Source: Tubulanus polymorphus
Lineage: Eukaryota; Nemertea; Palaeonemertea; Tubulaniformes; Tubulanidae
Length of the DNA stretch: 64,000 nt
Assembly (NCBI RefSeq): GCF_964204645.1
Contig: NC_134025.1
Coordinates: 19,560,001-19,624,000 of the forward strand
Direction of reading: 5' to 3'
Part shown: positions 1-10,561 of the stretch, in pieces
Layout: the number at the start of each line of letters is the position of its first letter
Position numbering within the stretch: the first letter of the stretch is position 1
Position numbers and translations under genes: made by a program
The notes under the pieces: generated by a model
Told to the model about the DNA's origin: nothing
The model's database searches: none
Seen by the model: only the letters and a program-made list of their open reading frames with translations

Positions 1-238
1 ATAACTCTTAATTGCCCAGTAAAACTAATAAAAACAACTAACTGACTGGTAGGTCGTTATGTTCCCTCAAAACTTTTCAAAACTTTATCAGAAATTGGAA
101 AACCTATATCCAACATGCTATGATGGCCATAGCTAGAATCACGAACACAGGCAAATGACGCATTAGAGGCATTTTTCTACAGAGTATTGGCACTACATCC
201 ATGGTAGTAGAGAAACTACAGGACATGTTGTTCGGTGA
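1..238. other. Left edge, upstream flank of BEL/Pao element
   Basis: No open frame or repeat structure that I can assign. It precedes the first recognisable gag residues of the BEL/Pao relic, so it may be the element's own 5' coding or leader sequence, cut by the window edge. No LTR pair could be recognised. Confidence 0.3.
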
Positions 239-513
239 ATGGCTAGATTTTTACAAGATACAATGCCTATATGGCCTCTGACCATAAAAACCAATGACCT
301 TGAAACTCAAACACAATCAAGTCTTATCGATGGGGACATTTTGCAGTACAGAATCTTTATCGATGCCTTCACTTCCGCCGTCGACTCACACCTATCTAAC
401 GTGCAGAAGTTTCAATACTTGCAAGGTTTGTTGTCTGGTGAAGCATCATAAACAATTCGCTGATTGACACTCAAATCGATGATTATGTTCATGCACGGGA
501 ATTGTTAAACTAG
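239..513 (+). pseudogene. BEL/Pao gag, N-terminal part (DUF1759)
   Basis: The translation contains the core DUF1759 signature: a W/Y-x2-F-x3-F helix, then LSNVQKFQYLQGLLSGEAS near 382-450. After a stop at 449-451 the match continues in a shifted frame (ARELLN, about 492-510). It then meets the terminus of the interspersed element that begins at 510. The frame break and stop make this a pseudogene. Confidence 0.7.
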
Positions 514-1611
514 GAGTCCAGGGACACCATGCCCACTTGGGAAGTGGTTTCAGATGCTCAACAATCAAACAATTTCAATATTCAACGCCCCATCCAATGA
601 CCTTGAAAAATCCAATGACCTTGAAACTCACCACTATCATAGAAAATGTCAGCAGCTACAATTTTGTAATTGATTATGGTAACAAAATATGCCTAGTTAC
701 CAATATGATATGGAAATACTAAGTTATTCCACTATTCAACGCCCCTTAGTGACCACATAGAATAACTAATGTCCTTGAAACTCACCACAATCATAGACCA
801 TGTCATGAACTACAACTTTCCAATTGATTGTGGTAACAAAATATGCATAGGTACGAATATAATACAGAAATATCAAGTTATTGCATTCTTCAATGCCCCC
901 TGGTGGCCATATGCAAAAACCAATGACCTTGATAGTCACCACGATCATAGACCATGTCATGAGCTACAACTTTCCAGTTGATTGTGGTAACAAAATATGC
1001 TTAAGTATCAAAATAATGTGGAAAAATTTTTTCTACCTACGAATGAGTACTGATGACACCAAGATGGGCGCCAATTGTGTCAAAATTGCCTGATCAAATA
1101 AACCTGTTTCGGGAATAAGAGATCCCTTTCCAAAGAATACCCCATCACAAAATGCAATGAAAAATTGCAAACAATTAGGAAGCTACAGGACTCAGAATTC
1201 AAGCCAAAATTGACATTTTTGGGCACAAAAAAGGTCACAGGACAGCCATCTTGACTCTCGGGGGATACAAATATGTATGAACGATCAAGGAAATAGATAA
1301 AAGCGTCTTCAAAATTTCCCTCGAAAACTTCGAAAATGTGTAAAAAGTGATGATTTTGGCACACAACAATGGCTGCAAGTCGGCCATCTTGATTCTGGCT
1401 GGGCCAGTTTTTGGGCTGAAGATGTGTCTAGGGTAGATACATGTGTAACCCAAATATCAAGACATTACATTAAAGCGTCTTCAAAACTTCCCAAAATAAC
1501 TGGATTCTGTCTACGGACAGATGGACGCTACGACGGACGGACGAACAGATGGACGACCGAACTAAAAGTGAACGCAATAGCGCGCTGGGACTAAAGTCCT
1601 AAGTGGGCTTA
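510..1611 (-). mobile_element. HINE-like interspersed element, copy A, inserted in gag
   Basis: Read on the minus strand, the element starts near 1611 with a GCCCACTT motif and a C/T-rich GTCC repeat tract. It then carries sequence shared with the copies at 55.7, 57.1, 60.3 and 63.5 kb, and then about three degenerate tandem units of roughly 150 bp (about 1015 to 570). It ends in CTAG at 513-510. Near that end is a CCACTT/AAGTGG stem. BEL gag resumes immediately outside both ends, so this is a secondary insertion. A CTCF-like motif lies at 891-909 (minus). Classification as a Helentron-type non-autonomous element (HINE) is inference from the architecture. Confidence 0.65.
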
Positions 1612-2640
1612 AAACCGATACGGGCATGACTTAAATAATCAATGCGTACATTTCAGCTTTGTTAGCTCTAGAAAAACCATTGTCTACGATCGCCAGCCTG
1701 CGACATTTCTACGATGAGATGGAATCACACATAAGAGGATTTTCGGTGCTGGGGAAAGCTGAGGGATCTTACGGTGACTTGTTGATACCCGTTATCTTAG
1801 AAAAGCTACCGAATACCATAGGGACTCAAATCCGGTTGCTCACGGCGACAAGCAATGGGAGTTGTCGCAATTACGCAGAGTAATTCTTGGGGAAATCAAA
1901 GCCATGCAGGCCGCTTCTTCCTCACCACTGTATCAACAAGATTTTGATCTTGCTGAAAATTCGTACAGTGCTGCATTTCACGTTGGCGGGAAACCGAGAC
2001 CTACAAGAAAGCCTCCTGCACTGACTCGTGGTGGACCCTCAGCGTGTGTTTTCTGTGGTGGGAAACATTTCCCTACAGATTGCGATGTAATTACTTCGGA
2101 GGACACGAGATTAGCATTAACTTAGAAAAACCAACTGTGTTTCAATTGTCTCATGCGTTATTTAACCAAGAAGTGGTTATCTTCAAAAACCTGCAAAGTA
2201 TGTCAAGCAAAACATCATACAGCACTCTGCGATAGAAAATCTTCCGACAAAGCAGAAAAAACATATGCTCGTCGTAACAACAATGATGCTGACAACTGCA
2301 AGCATTTGGATACTGAAAGGGTCACATTTACTCAGCTAAATGGTCAGGTGATGCTGAAAACAGCAGCTGCAGAAATAACGACTGGTGACGTTGATTTATA
2401 CAACCGAACATCCACATTCGTTTTGTTTGATGAAAGCCCGACCAAATCCTTCATAACACAACAGCTGAAAGATATATTAAACTTGAAAGTTGAAAGCCGT
2501 GAACTCATTAACCTGATTGTTTTTGGTGAGATTGAAGCAAAAGAGCGCAATTTAGAATGTGTAAAAATTAACATTATAGATAACTCCGGTAATCGGATAC
2601 CGATATCCGCCTTCGTTGTTCTTGAAATATCAACTTCCAT
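1612..2640 (+). pseudogene. BEL/Pao gag C-terminal part, zinc knuckles and protease-like region
   Basis: From about 1612 gag resumes (ALLALEKPLSTIASLRHFYD, then ESHIRG), the second half of the DUF1759 region. Cys/His knuckles follow: CVFCGGKHFPTDC (about 2044-2085), then, after a frame change, CFNC (about 2137) and CKVCQAKHHTALC (about 2190-2230). The segment at about 2350-2640 resembles the BEL peptidase/DUF1758 region, but the catalytic D-S/T-G triad is altered: it reads FDESPTKSFI. At least one frameshift (about 2110-2150) separates the parts. Confidence 0.7.
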
Positions 2641-2929
2641 GAAAAACTTAGTTACAAGGGACGCGTCGCGACTGAACTATTTCGCGGGAATCAAATTAGC
2701 GCATCCTCCGTCAACTATGGACTCGTTTGATATATCTGTTCTTGTAGTGATAGAATCCTGCGCGGTGATGGTCCTACTGCAGTTTCGAGCAAACTTTGGT
2801 TCTTGCTGTCTGGACCCACCCCGTTTGAGCCTATCAAGAAACACGTGCTTGCTACCTGTTAGCCGATACATCAAGCAATGATGATTCTCTGATGCATCTC
2901 TGGAACCTCGAATCCATAGAAATCATAAC

Positions 2930-4130
2930 ACCTCCTCAAAGCCAATCAACTGGATGACTCTGCGAAAAAGTACATTTCGAAATTACCGTGGAAGGCAGAG
3001 CACCCGACTCTTCCTACAAATTACGAAGTAGCGGCAGGAAGAACTCGTAACATGGTTCTTACACTACCCTCCGACGTAATAAAGGTGTATGATCGCATAA
3101 TGTCTGAACAATTAGATTGTGGATTTATCGAAATTGTAGAAGACGACGATACGAACTTAGGGCATTATTTACCCCACAGAGCTGTGAAGAAAGATTCGAT
3201 TACTACGCCTGTCGTAGTTTCCAAGAAACTACTCAGTTGTACTAGTTAGTTTAGTTTATTTTCAAATTGTCCTAGTTTAGTTTTTTTGTGCTGACATGGA
3301 TTTGCACAAGATGGTGTAATGTGTAGTACTAGCAAGTTGAATGTTGGAGATTACTTAACACAGTAGAACTAGCTCAACGATTTGTAAGTAAATGTTTAAA
3401 TTGTTTCTTTAAGAATGATATTCCAGGTCTTATTTAGATAAGCATAGTTTTAGAGATTATTAGTTTGATAGATGTGTGATGTTTGTTTTTCTATATTTGT
3501 AGAAAACTGTGTCAGTTTGCGTCTGTTTTGCGTTTGTTAGCGTCTAAGTTTGATGGATCTGCATTGATTATGCAGTCTAAAAACAAAAATAAAAACGACT
3601 CCACAACGCCGATTCGAATCGTTTACGATTGTTTGCGCAAGATAGGAGACATGCCAAGTCTCAACGGATCTTGATAGTGAATTTGTTATGTACAGATTCA
3701 CTTCAGTAGCCCCACTATACTTAACTCCGTTATCAGACATCATTTATCAAATGATGAGTCTTCCGTGACGCAAAATATGAAAGAAAGTATCTACGTCAAC
3801 AATCTGGTGGGTGGAACAAATTCTACTCAAGACGCTGTGAAGTACTACGAAAAAGCTAACTTTTTGATGGAAACCCCTGGTTTCAAGTTGTGCTTATGGG
3901 CAACGAATGATGCTACCGTAAATGCTAAGGCGGCCCAAGATAGATTAGCAATCGCCGGTCAAAACAATATGCCTATTTTAGGAATGCTTTGGAGCGTTTC
4001 CGATGACAATCTTAAATACAAAGCGTACAAACATGAAAATTCAACTTAAGAAGTAATGAAATGTCAAGTAATTAAAAGGGCATCTAGCGTGTATGACCCT
4101 TTAGGACATTTATTTACTAACGGCCAAATT
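2930..4130 (+). pseudogene. BEL/Pao reverse transcriptase, broken
   Basis: The RT entry segment (LPWK, LPTNYEVAAGRTRNMV, HYLPHRAVKKDSITTP) lies at about 2980-3210. About 390 bp of unrelated AT-rich sequence follows, then a second match (DSTTPIRIVYDC) at about 3597-3635. The RT core is then missing until the palm motif at 3792-3803, which reads YVNN instead of YVDD. After it comes GFKLCLWATND and a GMLWSVSDD stretch (to about 4010), then VYDPLGHLF (about 4090). The two metal-binding aspartates are replaced and the core is deleted, so it cannot function. Confidence 0.7.
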
Positions 4131-4189
4131 TCTGATAAAACTTATACCGAGAAAGAGCCGATTCGCAACTCTGTTAATTCAAGAAACTC

Positions 4190-4545
4190 ATGCGAAGGCG
4201 CTTAATTGTGGATTAAATGCGACTATCGGTTTATTGAGAGAGAATTATTGGCTCACTAGAATAAGAACAACTGTTAAATCAGTTCTCTGGCTTTGTTACA
4301 TGTGTGTTCATTTATGCGGTAAAGCTTACGCTAAAACTCTCAATGCTCCTCTACCGAGGTTCAGAGTCGATGATCAATCTCCGCCGTTCACCACCACCGG
4401 TGTTGATTTCACAGGGGAAATGTTCATTAAAATGATGATGGGAGTCGCTGGAAATGTTACGTTTGCTTATTCATGTGCGCTACGACACGAGCGGTGCATT
4501 TGGAATTGGTCGGTGATTTGCGCACTGAAACCTTCCTTTACCTGT
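4190..4545 (+). pseudogene. BEL/Pao integrase, N-terminal and start of core
   Basis: Frame 1 at 4190-4480 gives RENYWLTRIRTTVKSVLWLC, CVHLCGKAYAKTLNAPLP and PPFTTTGVDFTG, which match the BEL integrase zinc-binding region and the first catalytic aspartate strand (GVDFTG). The frame then changes: the next frame (from about 4473) gives CATTRAVHLELVGDLRTETF. Downstream the core is degenerate. Confidence 0.75.
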
Positions 4546-4849
4546 TCAGAAAGTTTACCGCTCGTTGTTCGTTGTCGAGAAATGTACATAAGGTTTTCGA
4601 TAACGGGAAACATTCATGGCCACTGCTGCCGAACTTGAAGAACTCTTTAAATCACCAGAGTTTAAACGGTTTATGTCGGAAAGAGGTTTTCGTTGGTCAT
4701 TTATTAAGAGTGGTTTTGGGGAAAAAATGGTCAGGGCTACGAAACTAGCAATCAAGAAGGTGCTAGGGTGCGGATAGGTTACATTTGACCCACTAGCTAC
4801 CTTACTGTGCGAAATAGAGGCGTCTATTAATAACTGACCTCTAACCTAC

Positions 4850-5456
4850 GTTTAGGCCTATAGTGATATTAAAGAGCTGTCACCGCTAACGCCGTCACAT
4901 CTTTTGTACGGCCAAATTATTTATACGATACCTCACCCGTTTGTTGTTTCAGATGAAACCAATGATCCGGATTATATTCAGACTTGTGATGAAATTCTAC
5001 TGCGAAATAATAAACTTGCGATTCTCTTCGATTGATTCTGGAAGCGTTGGAGTTCCGATTATCTGCTGGCTTTGAGAGAGCGATCGAGTAAGAGAAATCT
5101 CAACGGAACTGTCAAAATTAAAATTCGTGCCAGAGACGTAGTATCAGTACATTCCGATAATCGTAAACGGCTGCTCTGGGACAGGGCAGTTGTAACGAAA
5201 CTGCTTCCCAGTCCCGATGGTTTGGTTAGATGTGCGCAGATTCGAACAAAATATAGAATTACAAACAGGTCGATTACGAAGTTATATTCTTGAAATAATT
5301 GATAGTCTCGAAATAGGTGACCCGAAAGATACCGTAGATTCCGATCAGAATGAAACAAAATCGCAAGAACGTGAGAAATGCCTAACTCAAAAATCAGCAG
5401 ATCTTGTGAAAATTAACATCACGAAATGGAATCGGGACCTTTTACATGATAGTGAA
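4850..5456 (+). pseudogene. BEL/Pao integrase C-terminal tail
   Basis: LTPSHLLYGQ (about 4880) is the conserved end of the integrase core. A frame at about 5040-5300 continues with a WKRW-like start, SDYLLALRERSS, then DVVSVHSDNRKRLLWDRAVV and PDGLVRCAQIRTKY. This is the usual BEL C-terminal SH3-like module. After another frame change an acidic tail runs to a stop at 5457-5459. Confidence 0.7.
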
Positions 5457-5460
5457 TAAT

Positions 5461-6370
5461 CATTTGAACTATGCATATAATCATATATTCTCTTAAAGCT
5501 CTTCAAGCTCTGATATATAATCTTACAAGAAATGCGTGGTTTGTTTCACGGTTTTTTGATAAATTGGTTGTAATATGAATATGTAGTGTTTAGTTTCTTA
5601 CGATTGACACGTAATTATGTCGAGAAGTTCTGGGTCAAGCTCGCCTTAATCATGTTTACAAGTTGTCAGACTGTAGTTGATATATTTACCACTGCTTCAT
5701 TTTATAAGTGGGTCACAGTATCTACTTCATTACTACTATAGCCATCTATGAATTAGTATTCACGCTGTTTGCCTATATGTTTATCTAGAACAATTTTTTT
5801 GTGTTTAACTTACGCTGCCATTTGTTTTCCCGGTTTTCAAGTGTTTTAGGATTGTGCATTTTGACTTTTACTTTCTTTTACTTTTGTTGGCCGGGACTAT
5901 GTGGTAAACCACTCATACATATAGATTAGCCAATGATGTATTTACTAAACACGCATGCCCCGCCCTATTTACTAACAGCAGCAGGCTCACGTGGTTAGCG
6001 TGTGTTTGCTGAATAATTAGCAGTTACTATCTATCATTCACCAAATTCAGTCGTTTATCTCGTTTCTATATTATTGTTGAGGATCGTTTCAGGTGTGGAT
6101 CGCCACACTTACCCCTACCCTACCTACCACACCCATCAAGAAGCCGATTTAAATTAACTAATGAGTCCAAACAAAATCCCTTTTTCATTGAACTCACAAC
6201 CATCTAGTAGACACACGGAAACAGCTTAAGACCCAATATTCTTCAGCATAGAGAGTTTTGAGAGGTGCTTACCCTACTCGGGCCACACCCATCAAGAAGC
6301 TGATTTGATTTACTTTTGTGCCAAGCAAAATTTTAATGAACTCAAAACCATCCAAGTTCAATATTGAGAC
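5461..6370. other. 3' flank of BEL element; possible LTR, no gene
   Basis: AT-rich sequence with no coding frame. It follows the integrase tail directly, so it may contain the polypurine tract and the 3' LTR (GTGTGGATCGCCACACT near 6095-6112 is a short palindrome of the kind seen in LTRs). Two related pieces sharing the phrase CACACCCATCAAGAAGC occur near 6128 and 6286, a local duplication. No partner LTR was seen, so the LTR call stays open. Confidence 0.25.
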
Positions 6371-6470
6371 TCCGTGAGACCCACTTATATTAACCAGAAG
6401 CAAACAAAGAAGAACAAAGAAGAGGGATGCTTTCCCTTAATCAGCCCTTTTCCTAAAAGCTCAATTCTAG

Positions 6471-6700
6471 CTAGGGACCCAGGGACACCACGCCACTTGA
6501 AAAGTGGTTTGAAATCCTCAACAATCGATAAATTTCAATATCAAATTCAACCTGGTGAACATATTAAAAACCAATGACCTTGAAGCTCACCACAATCATA
6601 GAACTTGTCATTAGTTACTAAAAATATCCATTACAGGTACTAATATAAATAGACAAATGGTATATTATTCACTATTCTTCTCCCCCTGCTGGCAAGAACA
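6471..6700 (-). mobile_element. HINE-like element, copy B (3' end fragment)
   Basis: Starts with CTAGGGACCCAGGGACACCA and shows a clean CCACTT/AAGTGG stem at about 6494-6507, the same terminus as copies A and C. Part of one tandem unit follows (ACCAATGACCTTGAAGCTCA). Confidence 0.55.
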
Positions 6701-6872
6701 AAAAAATCCATGGGAAGAGATCAACCCTATGGCAGTGATAACAGTTATCAAATATCAAGCCTACAAGCAAAAAACTTTTTTATGTTGTAGACATGTAAGT
6801 CTAAAGGCTTTGATACAGGTAGTAGTGGAGGGGTCAAGCCAGCCATAATTTGTCGGATTGGATTAGAGGGAC

Positions 6873-6995
6873 GAAAACGAGAGAAATCCCACGATAAACT
6901 CAGCCAAAACGAGAAACTTGAATAGAAGAGTATATATATTTGCGCAACGTTTCGGCTAAAGACTATTAGCCATCATCAGGCATACTTAGGGACGA
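6873..6995. repeat. Penelope-terminus-like motif
   Basis: Contains CAACGTTTCGGCTAAAGACT followed by TTAGCCATCATCAGG (about 6942-6980). AACGTTTCGG plus a short stem plus CATCATCAGG resembles sequences that often flank Penelope-like retroelements. No reverse transcriptase or GIY-YIG frame is nearby. Assignment is tentative. Confidence 0.3.
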
Positions 6996-7104
6996 AAGTC
7001 TCAATTATGCCCTAAGGCACAAACTCTTTCTAATGCATCCAAAGAGAAAACTAAGACCAGCATTTGCGATGAAGACGATTGATAAAATGCTATATCCGTG
7101 TTGA

Positions 7105-7320
7105 AGCGATGTAGAGAGAATCCCACAATAATAAGAAAAACAGTCCGAAAATGTTACTTTGAGCTCGTAGTTTATTCAACGTTTCAACTATATCCTTATA
7201 TCCATTATTCCTGAAGATGACTATTAGGATATAGTAAAAACGTTGAATAAACTACTAGCTCAAAGTAACATTTTCAAACTGTTTTCGTTATTATTGTGGG
7301 ATTCTCTCTACATTGGCGAT
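7105..7320. repeat. Long hairpin, about 95-bp arms
   Basis: The left arm (about 7105-7199) and right arm (about 7222-7320) are reverse complements with only a few mismatches. Both include GTAGAGAGAATCCCACAATA, TTACTTTGAGCT and TTTATTCAACGTTT. The loop contains CCTGAAGATGACTATTAGG, similar in layout to the motif at 6942-6980. Probably a foldback derived from two facing element termini. Confidence 0.7.
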
Positions 7321-7343
7321 GAAGGTATCAACAACAAACTTAC

Positions 7344-7753
7344 CTATGATTAACATTATTTCTTCTTTTGCATTGAAGTTTCTCTTCAATGTGAACTGCC
7401 TGATGAGCAAGAAACTGACCATACTGAATGAATTCTGTCTGACAAAACGTGCACATAAATTTCACGCAGTCAGCTGGTAGCTGCAAAAATGAAACGTCAG
7501 TTATCATAGACCTCATTGAAAAGACAATAGCCACGCTCGAAATAGATTCACGTACTACTTCATCAATTGGCTCAGCAGTATCATCCGCTACAGTGGAAGA
7601 TTCAGATATTCCAACAATTTTTCTAGGACGTCCTCTCTTCTTCCTTACAGGTTGAGCAGTTTCTGCCTCAGCAACAATTGTGTTAATTGTGTTTTTAACA
7701 TCAATGTTAGTTTCTATTCCATTGAATAGGTTGTCTTGCTGCAATGTAGACAT
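7344..7753 (-). CDS. Zinc-finger/AT-hook protein, exon B
   Basis: An open frame of 137 codons carries an AT-hook-like KKRGRPRKI and one C2H2 zinc finger (CTFCQTEFIQYGQFLAHQAVH, spaced C-x2-C-x12-H-x3-H), so the product should bind DNA in the nucleus. A strong donor (AG then GTAAGT) ends the exon at 7344. Two acceptors would keep phase 0: CAG giving a first base at 7738, or the CTAG end of the neighbouring repeat giving a first base near 7762. An ATG at 7753-7751 could also start translation. It joins in phase with the exon at 9091-9336. Further exons would lie to the left, beyond the BEL relic or outside the window. I do not recognise the gene. Confidence 0.5.
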
Positions 7754-7762
7754 AACTTTAAA

Positions 7763-8607
7763 CTAGGGGTCCAGGGACACCATGCCCACTTGGTAGAATG
7801 CTTGACAATTTTAACAATTTCAATATTCAACACTCTTTTGTGAACAAATACATCAGTACAGCAATCTTTAGAGATGATCTCACCACAATGATAGACTTAT
7901 CATCAGCTATAGTTTTTCGATTGAAGTTACAAAAATATGCATAGGTACAAATTAATATAGAAATTCCATGTCATTCCACTATTCAACGCAGAAGCACCTT
8001 GTACTGTAGCATTGTGTGATAACATCATACCATTTAAAACACAGTCCCGTGTTTCAGACGTTACTGACATATGGGCCTATAATCGTGAATAAATTGGGTT
8101 CTAGTCCTGACAATGTCACTTTCCATTTTACTCACACAATTGATTTCCGTACGTGAAGGATTTCAGGTCTGATTGAAGGCTGCATCAAGCATGGCTTGAA
8201 TTTTGTTTGAATTTTAAACATATATTACAGCAACAATTATACTAGAGCTAAGCTAGCAATACCCTATGCTGATGAAAGTTAAGTAGGCCTATTTGACAAA
8301 ATAAATAGGGATCAATAACTTTTGAAGAAGATGGCGAAGGCTATGCTTCACCCTGCCAAACAAGAACAAGGTCTTACTTAACCCAAAATAGCCAATGGTC
8401 AGCCATTTTGAATACAACTGTGATGCACATCAATAAGGCTTGTTATCTTCATCCAATATTGCTACCAATACATAAGGAAATAGGCCTACTATTCAACACC
8501 CCCTTGTTTACAAATACATTAACCAATGATCACAATCATCAACAAGGCAATTTGATACTACTGTGGTATCAAATTGCCTTGATGATGTGAGTCCCAAGTG
8601 GGCTAAA
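7763..8607 (-). mobile_element. HINE-like element, copy C
   Basis: Left end CTAGGGGTCCAGGGACACCA; right end AGTCCCAAGTGGGCTAAAA near 8590-8607, the inverted form of the family's other terminus. The middle is shortened and degenerate. It lies between the two zinc-finger exons, so it is intronic if the gene model is right. Confidence 0.55.
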
Positions 8608-8699
8608 AATGGGTAGGGCTATTACCAATTCTATGTGGAGAGTGTCTATGTCCATTGTTCCACACTTACATGAATGACAATGCAAACAACAATAGAAGC

Positions 8700-8850
8700 T
8701 AGTTATTGAATCGAATCGAATCAGGCAAGTATTTGGGCTATAGATTTGTCTAGGGTAGTACGTAACTCCAAATATAAGGACAATCCATTGAAGCGTCTTC
8801 AAAACGTCCCAAAATAACTGGATTTTGTCTACAGATTGATGATGGATGAA
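8700..8850 (-). mobile_element. HINE-like element fragment
   Basis: Read on the minus strand, this matches the segment GAATCCAGTTATTTTGGGA through TGATATTTGG of copies E and F, with TCTACCC following (about 8850 down to 8730). It is truncated on both sides. Confidence 0.5.
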
Positions 8851-9090
8851 AGTCACTAATTCGGCATTGAACTTTTTCAAAGAAGCAAATTTTCTTTTGT
8901 TTATTATTTTGCCAATGAAGAATCACTTGTATGATAACAATAGGTTGTTCACTTAGGCTATGTGAAAGTCCATAAAACCACCTCAATCCTGTTCAACAGT
9001 TACGCGCTCAAATTTGACTCAGATTTAAAACATAACATTAACTCACAACTATGGAACTGGATTCTATGGAGCAAAATGTAGAATAGTCAC

Positions 9091-9336
9091 CTCAATGTCA
9101 TCAGGATGTTCTGATGTTGAATCTATGAAGTTATCGATAACTTTTTGACAACTGTCCTTCGTGTTCAGATGTTCTGTTAGTAGATTTAAACTAACACTCG
9201 AGTAGCGGCATCCTTTACATTGAAACAATGCTAGAACACTTATAGATGAGCTCAATTCTCCAATATCAACAATACTGTCTAAAAATGTTGCATTTTCGGT
9301 ATCTTTCAAAATCAAGGAATTAGATACCATCGTCAT
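9091..9336 (-). CDS. Zinc-finger protein, exon A (N-terminal)
   Basis: From the ATG at 9336 the frame encodes 82 residues and ends in phase 0 at a donor (GAG then GTGACT, last exon base 9091). A TTTTTCAG acceptor lies just upstream (exon could begin at 9338), so this may be the second exon of a gene with a non-coding first exon. It contains one C2HC-type finger, FQCKGCRYSSVSLN then H at x12 and C at x6. The join to the exon at 7344-7738/7753 is in phase. Small, unusual fingers and no family recognised, so confidence is moderate. Confidence 0.4.
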
Positions 9337-9369
9337 CACTGAAAAACTTTTAAAAAATGACGCCAATTA

Positions 9370-10560
9370 AATGATGAACAATTAAAATGATCATATCTTT
9401 CTCTATAGATTTGTGTGATGACACATTTACCAGTCAATAGACCTGAATACATCTGCTTTAGTGGTGGTTACTGTGATGCAATGAGAGTTAGAAATTATAC
9501 AATAATTGTGGAATTAAAGGGAGTGGTTATTTAGCCCGATACGGTTACGGTACACAAAAAGTTATTTTGCCTAGGCCTATGTTGTCACTATTGCCATTTC
9601 ACTGAATAAACATCACATGCGGGCTGAGACTACCAGTGTCTAAAATGTACATTGTTTATCGCGAGTTGAAATGTCATACCGGTAAATGTAAATGCACCAT
9701 AGGGGTTTCAAAATTCGTGGTTTGTTTTAGCTCTGGGGAGGTATCAAGGCATATACTGAACAGGTTCAAGGTGATGTAATTGTGGTTGTAAAACTGTTTT
9801 TTCCTCTCTTACTTCTGAGGTTCAAGTCACATTATGTGAGGCATCGCTCTCTTGCAATGGGACCAAAGGGTAAGATGAGTGAGGATGCTCATAATTATTG
9901 AATGGAAGATATCATGCGTTTTGTTGGTCTATTCAAACAGATGAGCTATAAACAATGTCCAGTATGGCAGAAAACCAGTTCTGACCATTTAAGTTTGTAA
10001 TATCCCTAGTTATGTATGCTTATTTGGCTGTATGGCAAAATATCTTCTTGGAGCGTTTTTTTAGCCTGCACTAGTGAAGAGCTCCCTAAATGTCACCTCA
10101 CTCAAAATCAGCCAATCAGAGACAATAGACCTATACTATAGGCCTAAGACAAAATTGCTTTTTGAGGACAGAAACCCTATCCGGCAAAATAACCACTTCC
10201 GAAATAAAAACTATCAAGAGGGTGACGGCGTCTGTCACTTAGATTTCATAATCACAGGCCTGTGTGTTCAATGAAGATTAAATATCCCAAAAAATCGATC
10301 CCACACCAGTCACCAGCACCACACCAGACAATATTCCCAGTGGATATTTAGCCGTATAGCCTACGGCAGACTGTTTACTTCCGCTATTTTACCGTACATC
10401 GTCACTAATTGACTCATTTACGTTGTGCATGCGCACAAAGGTGCACGATTTCAAATAAAGTGTGGAGAGTGCAATAAATTTGAATTTGAAGAAATTGTGC
10501 GGATTTAGCGGGATTCGAACTCGGGCCATCGTATCGCTAGCGTAACGTCTAGTAGACCCA
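9370..10560. other. Intergenic, no gene seen
   Basis: Several GGCCTAT-type motifs and short unlinked frames only. Around 10505-10535 the minus strand reads GGCCCGAGTTCGAATCCCGC, a good tRNA B-box, but no cloverleaf or A-box in position. It may be a SINE relic. Confidence 0.4.
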
Positions 10561-10561
10561 G

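Larger units (their letters stand above)
239..5460 (+). mobile_element. Degenerate BEL/Pao LTR retrotransposon
   Basis: Fragments in BEL/Pao order run left to right: gag of the DUF1759 type, two zinc knuckles, an aspartic protease-like segment, reverse transcriptase, integrase with the H2C2-type N-terminal region, and a typical integrase tail ending in a basic, SH3-like stretch. Frameshifts, stops, a deleted RT core and a foreign insertion in gag (510-1611) show it is dead. The RNase H region between RT and integrase is largely missing. No LTRs were recognised; a 3' LTR may lie in 5461-6115 and the 5' LTR may be off the left edge. Family assignment is firm from the integrase and gag motifs; exact ends are unknown. 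Confidence 0.8.

Noticed and set aside
5461-6370. BEL 3' LTR
   Set aside because: No second copy in the window and no polypurine tract that I could fix, so not called as an LTR.
10505-10535. tRNA gene
   Set aside because: Only a B-box-like stretch; no A-box in position and no cloverleaf that I can fold.
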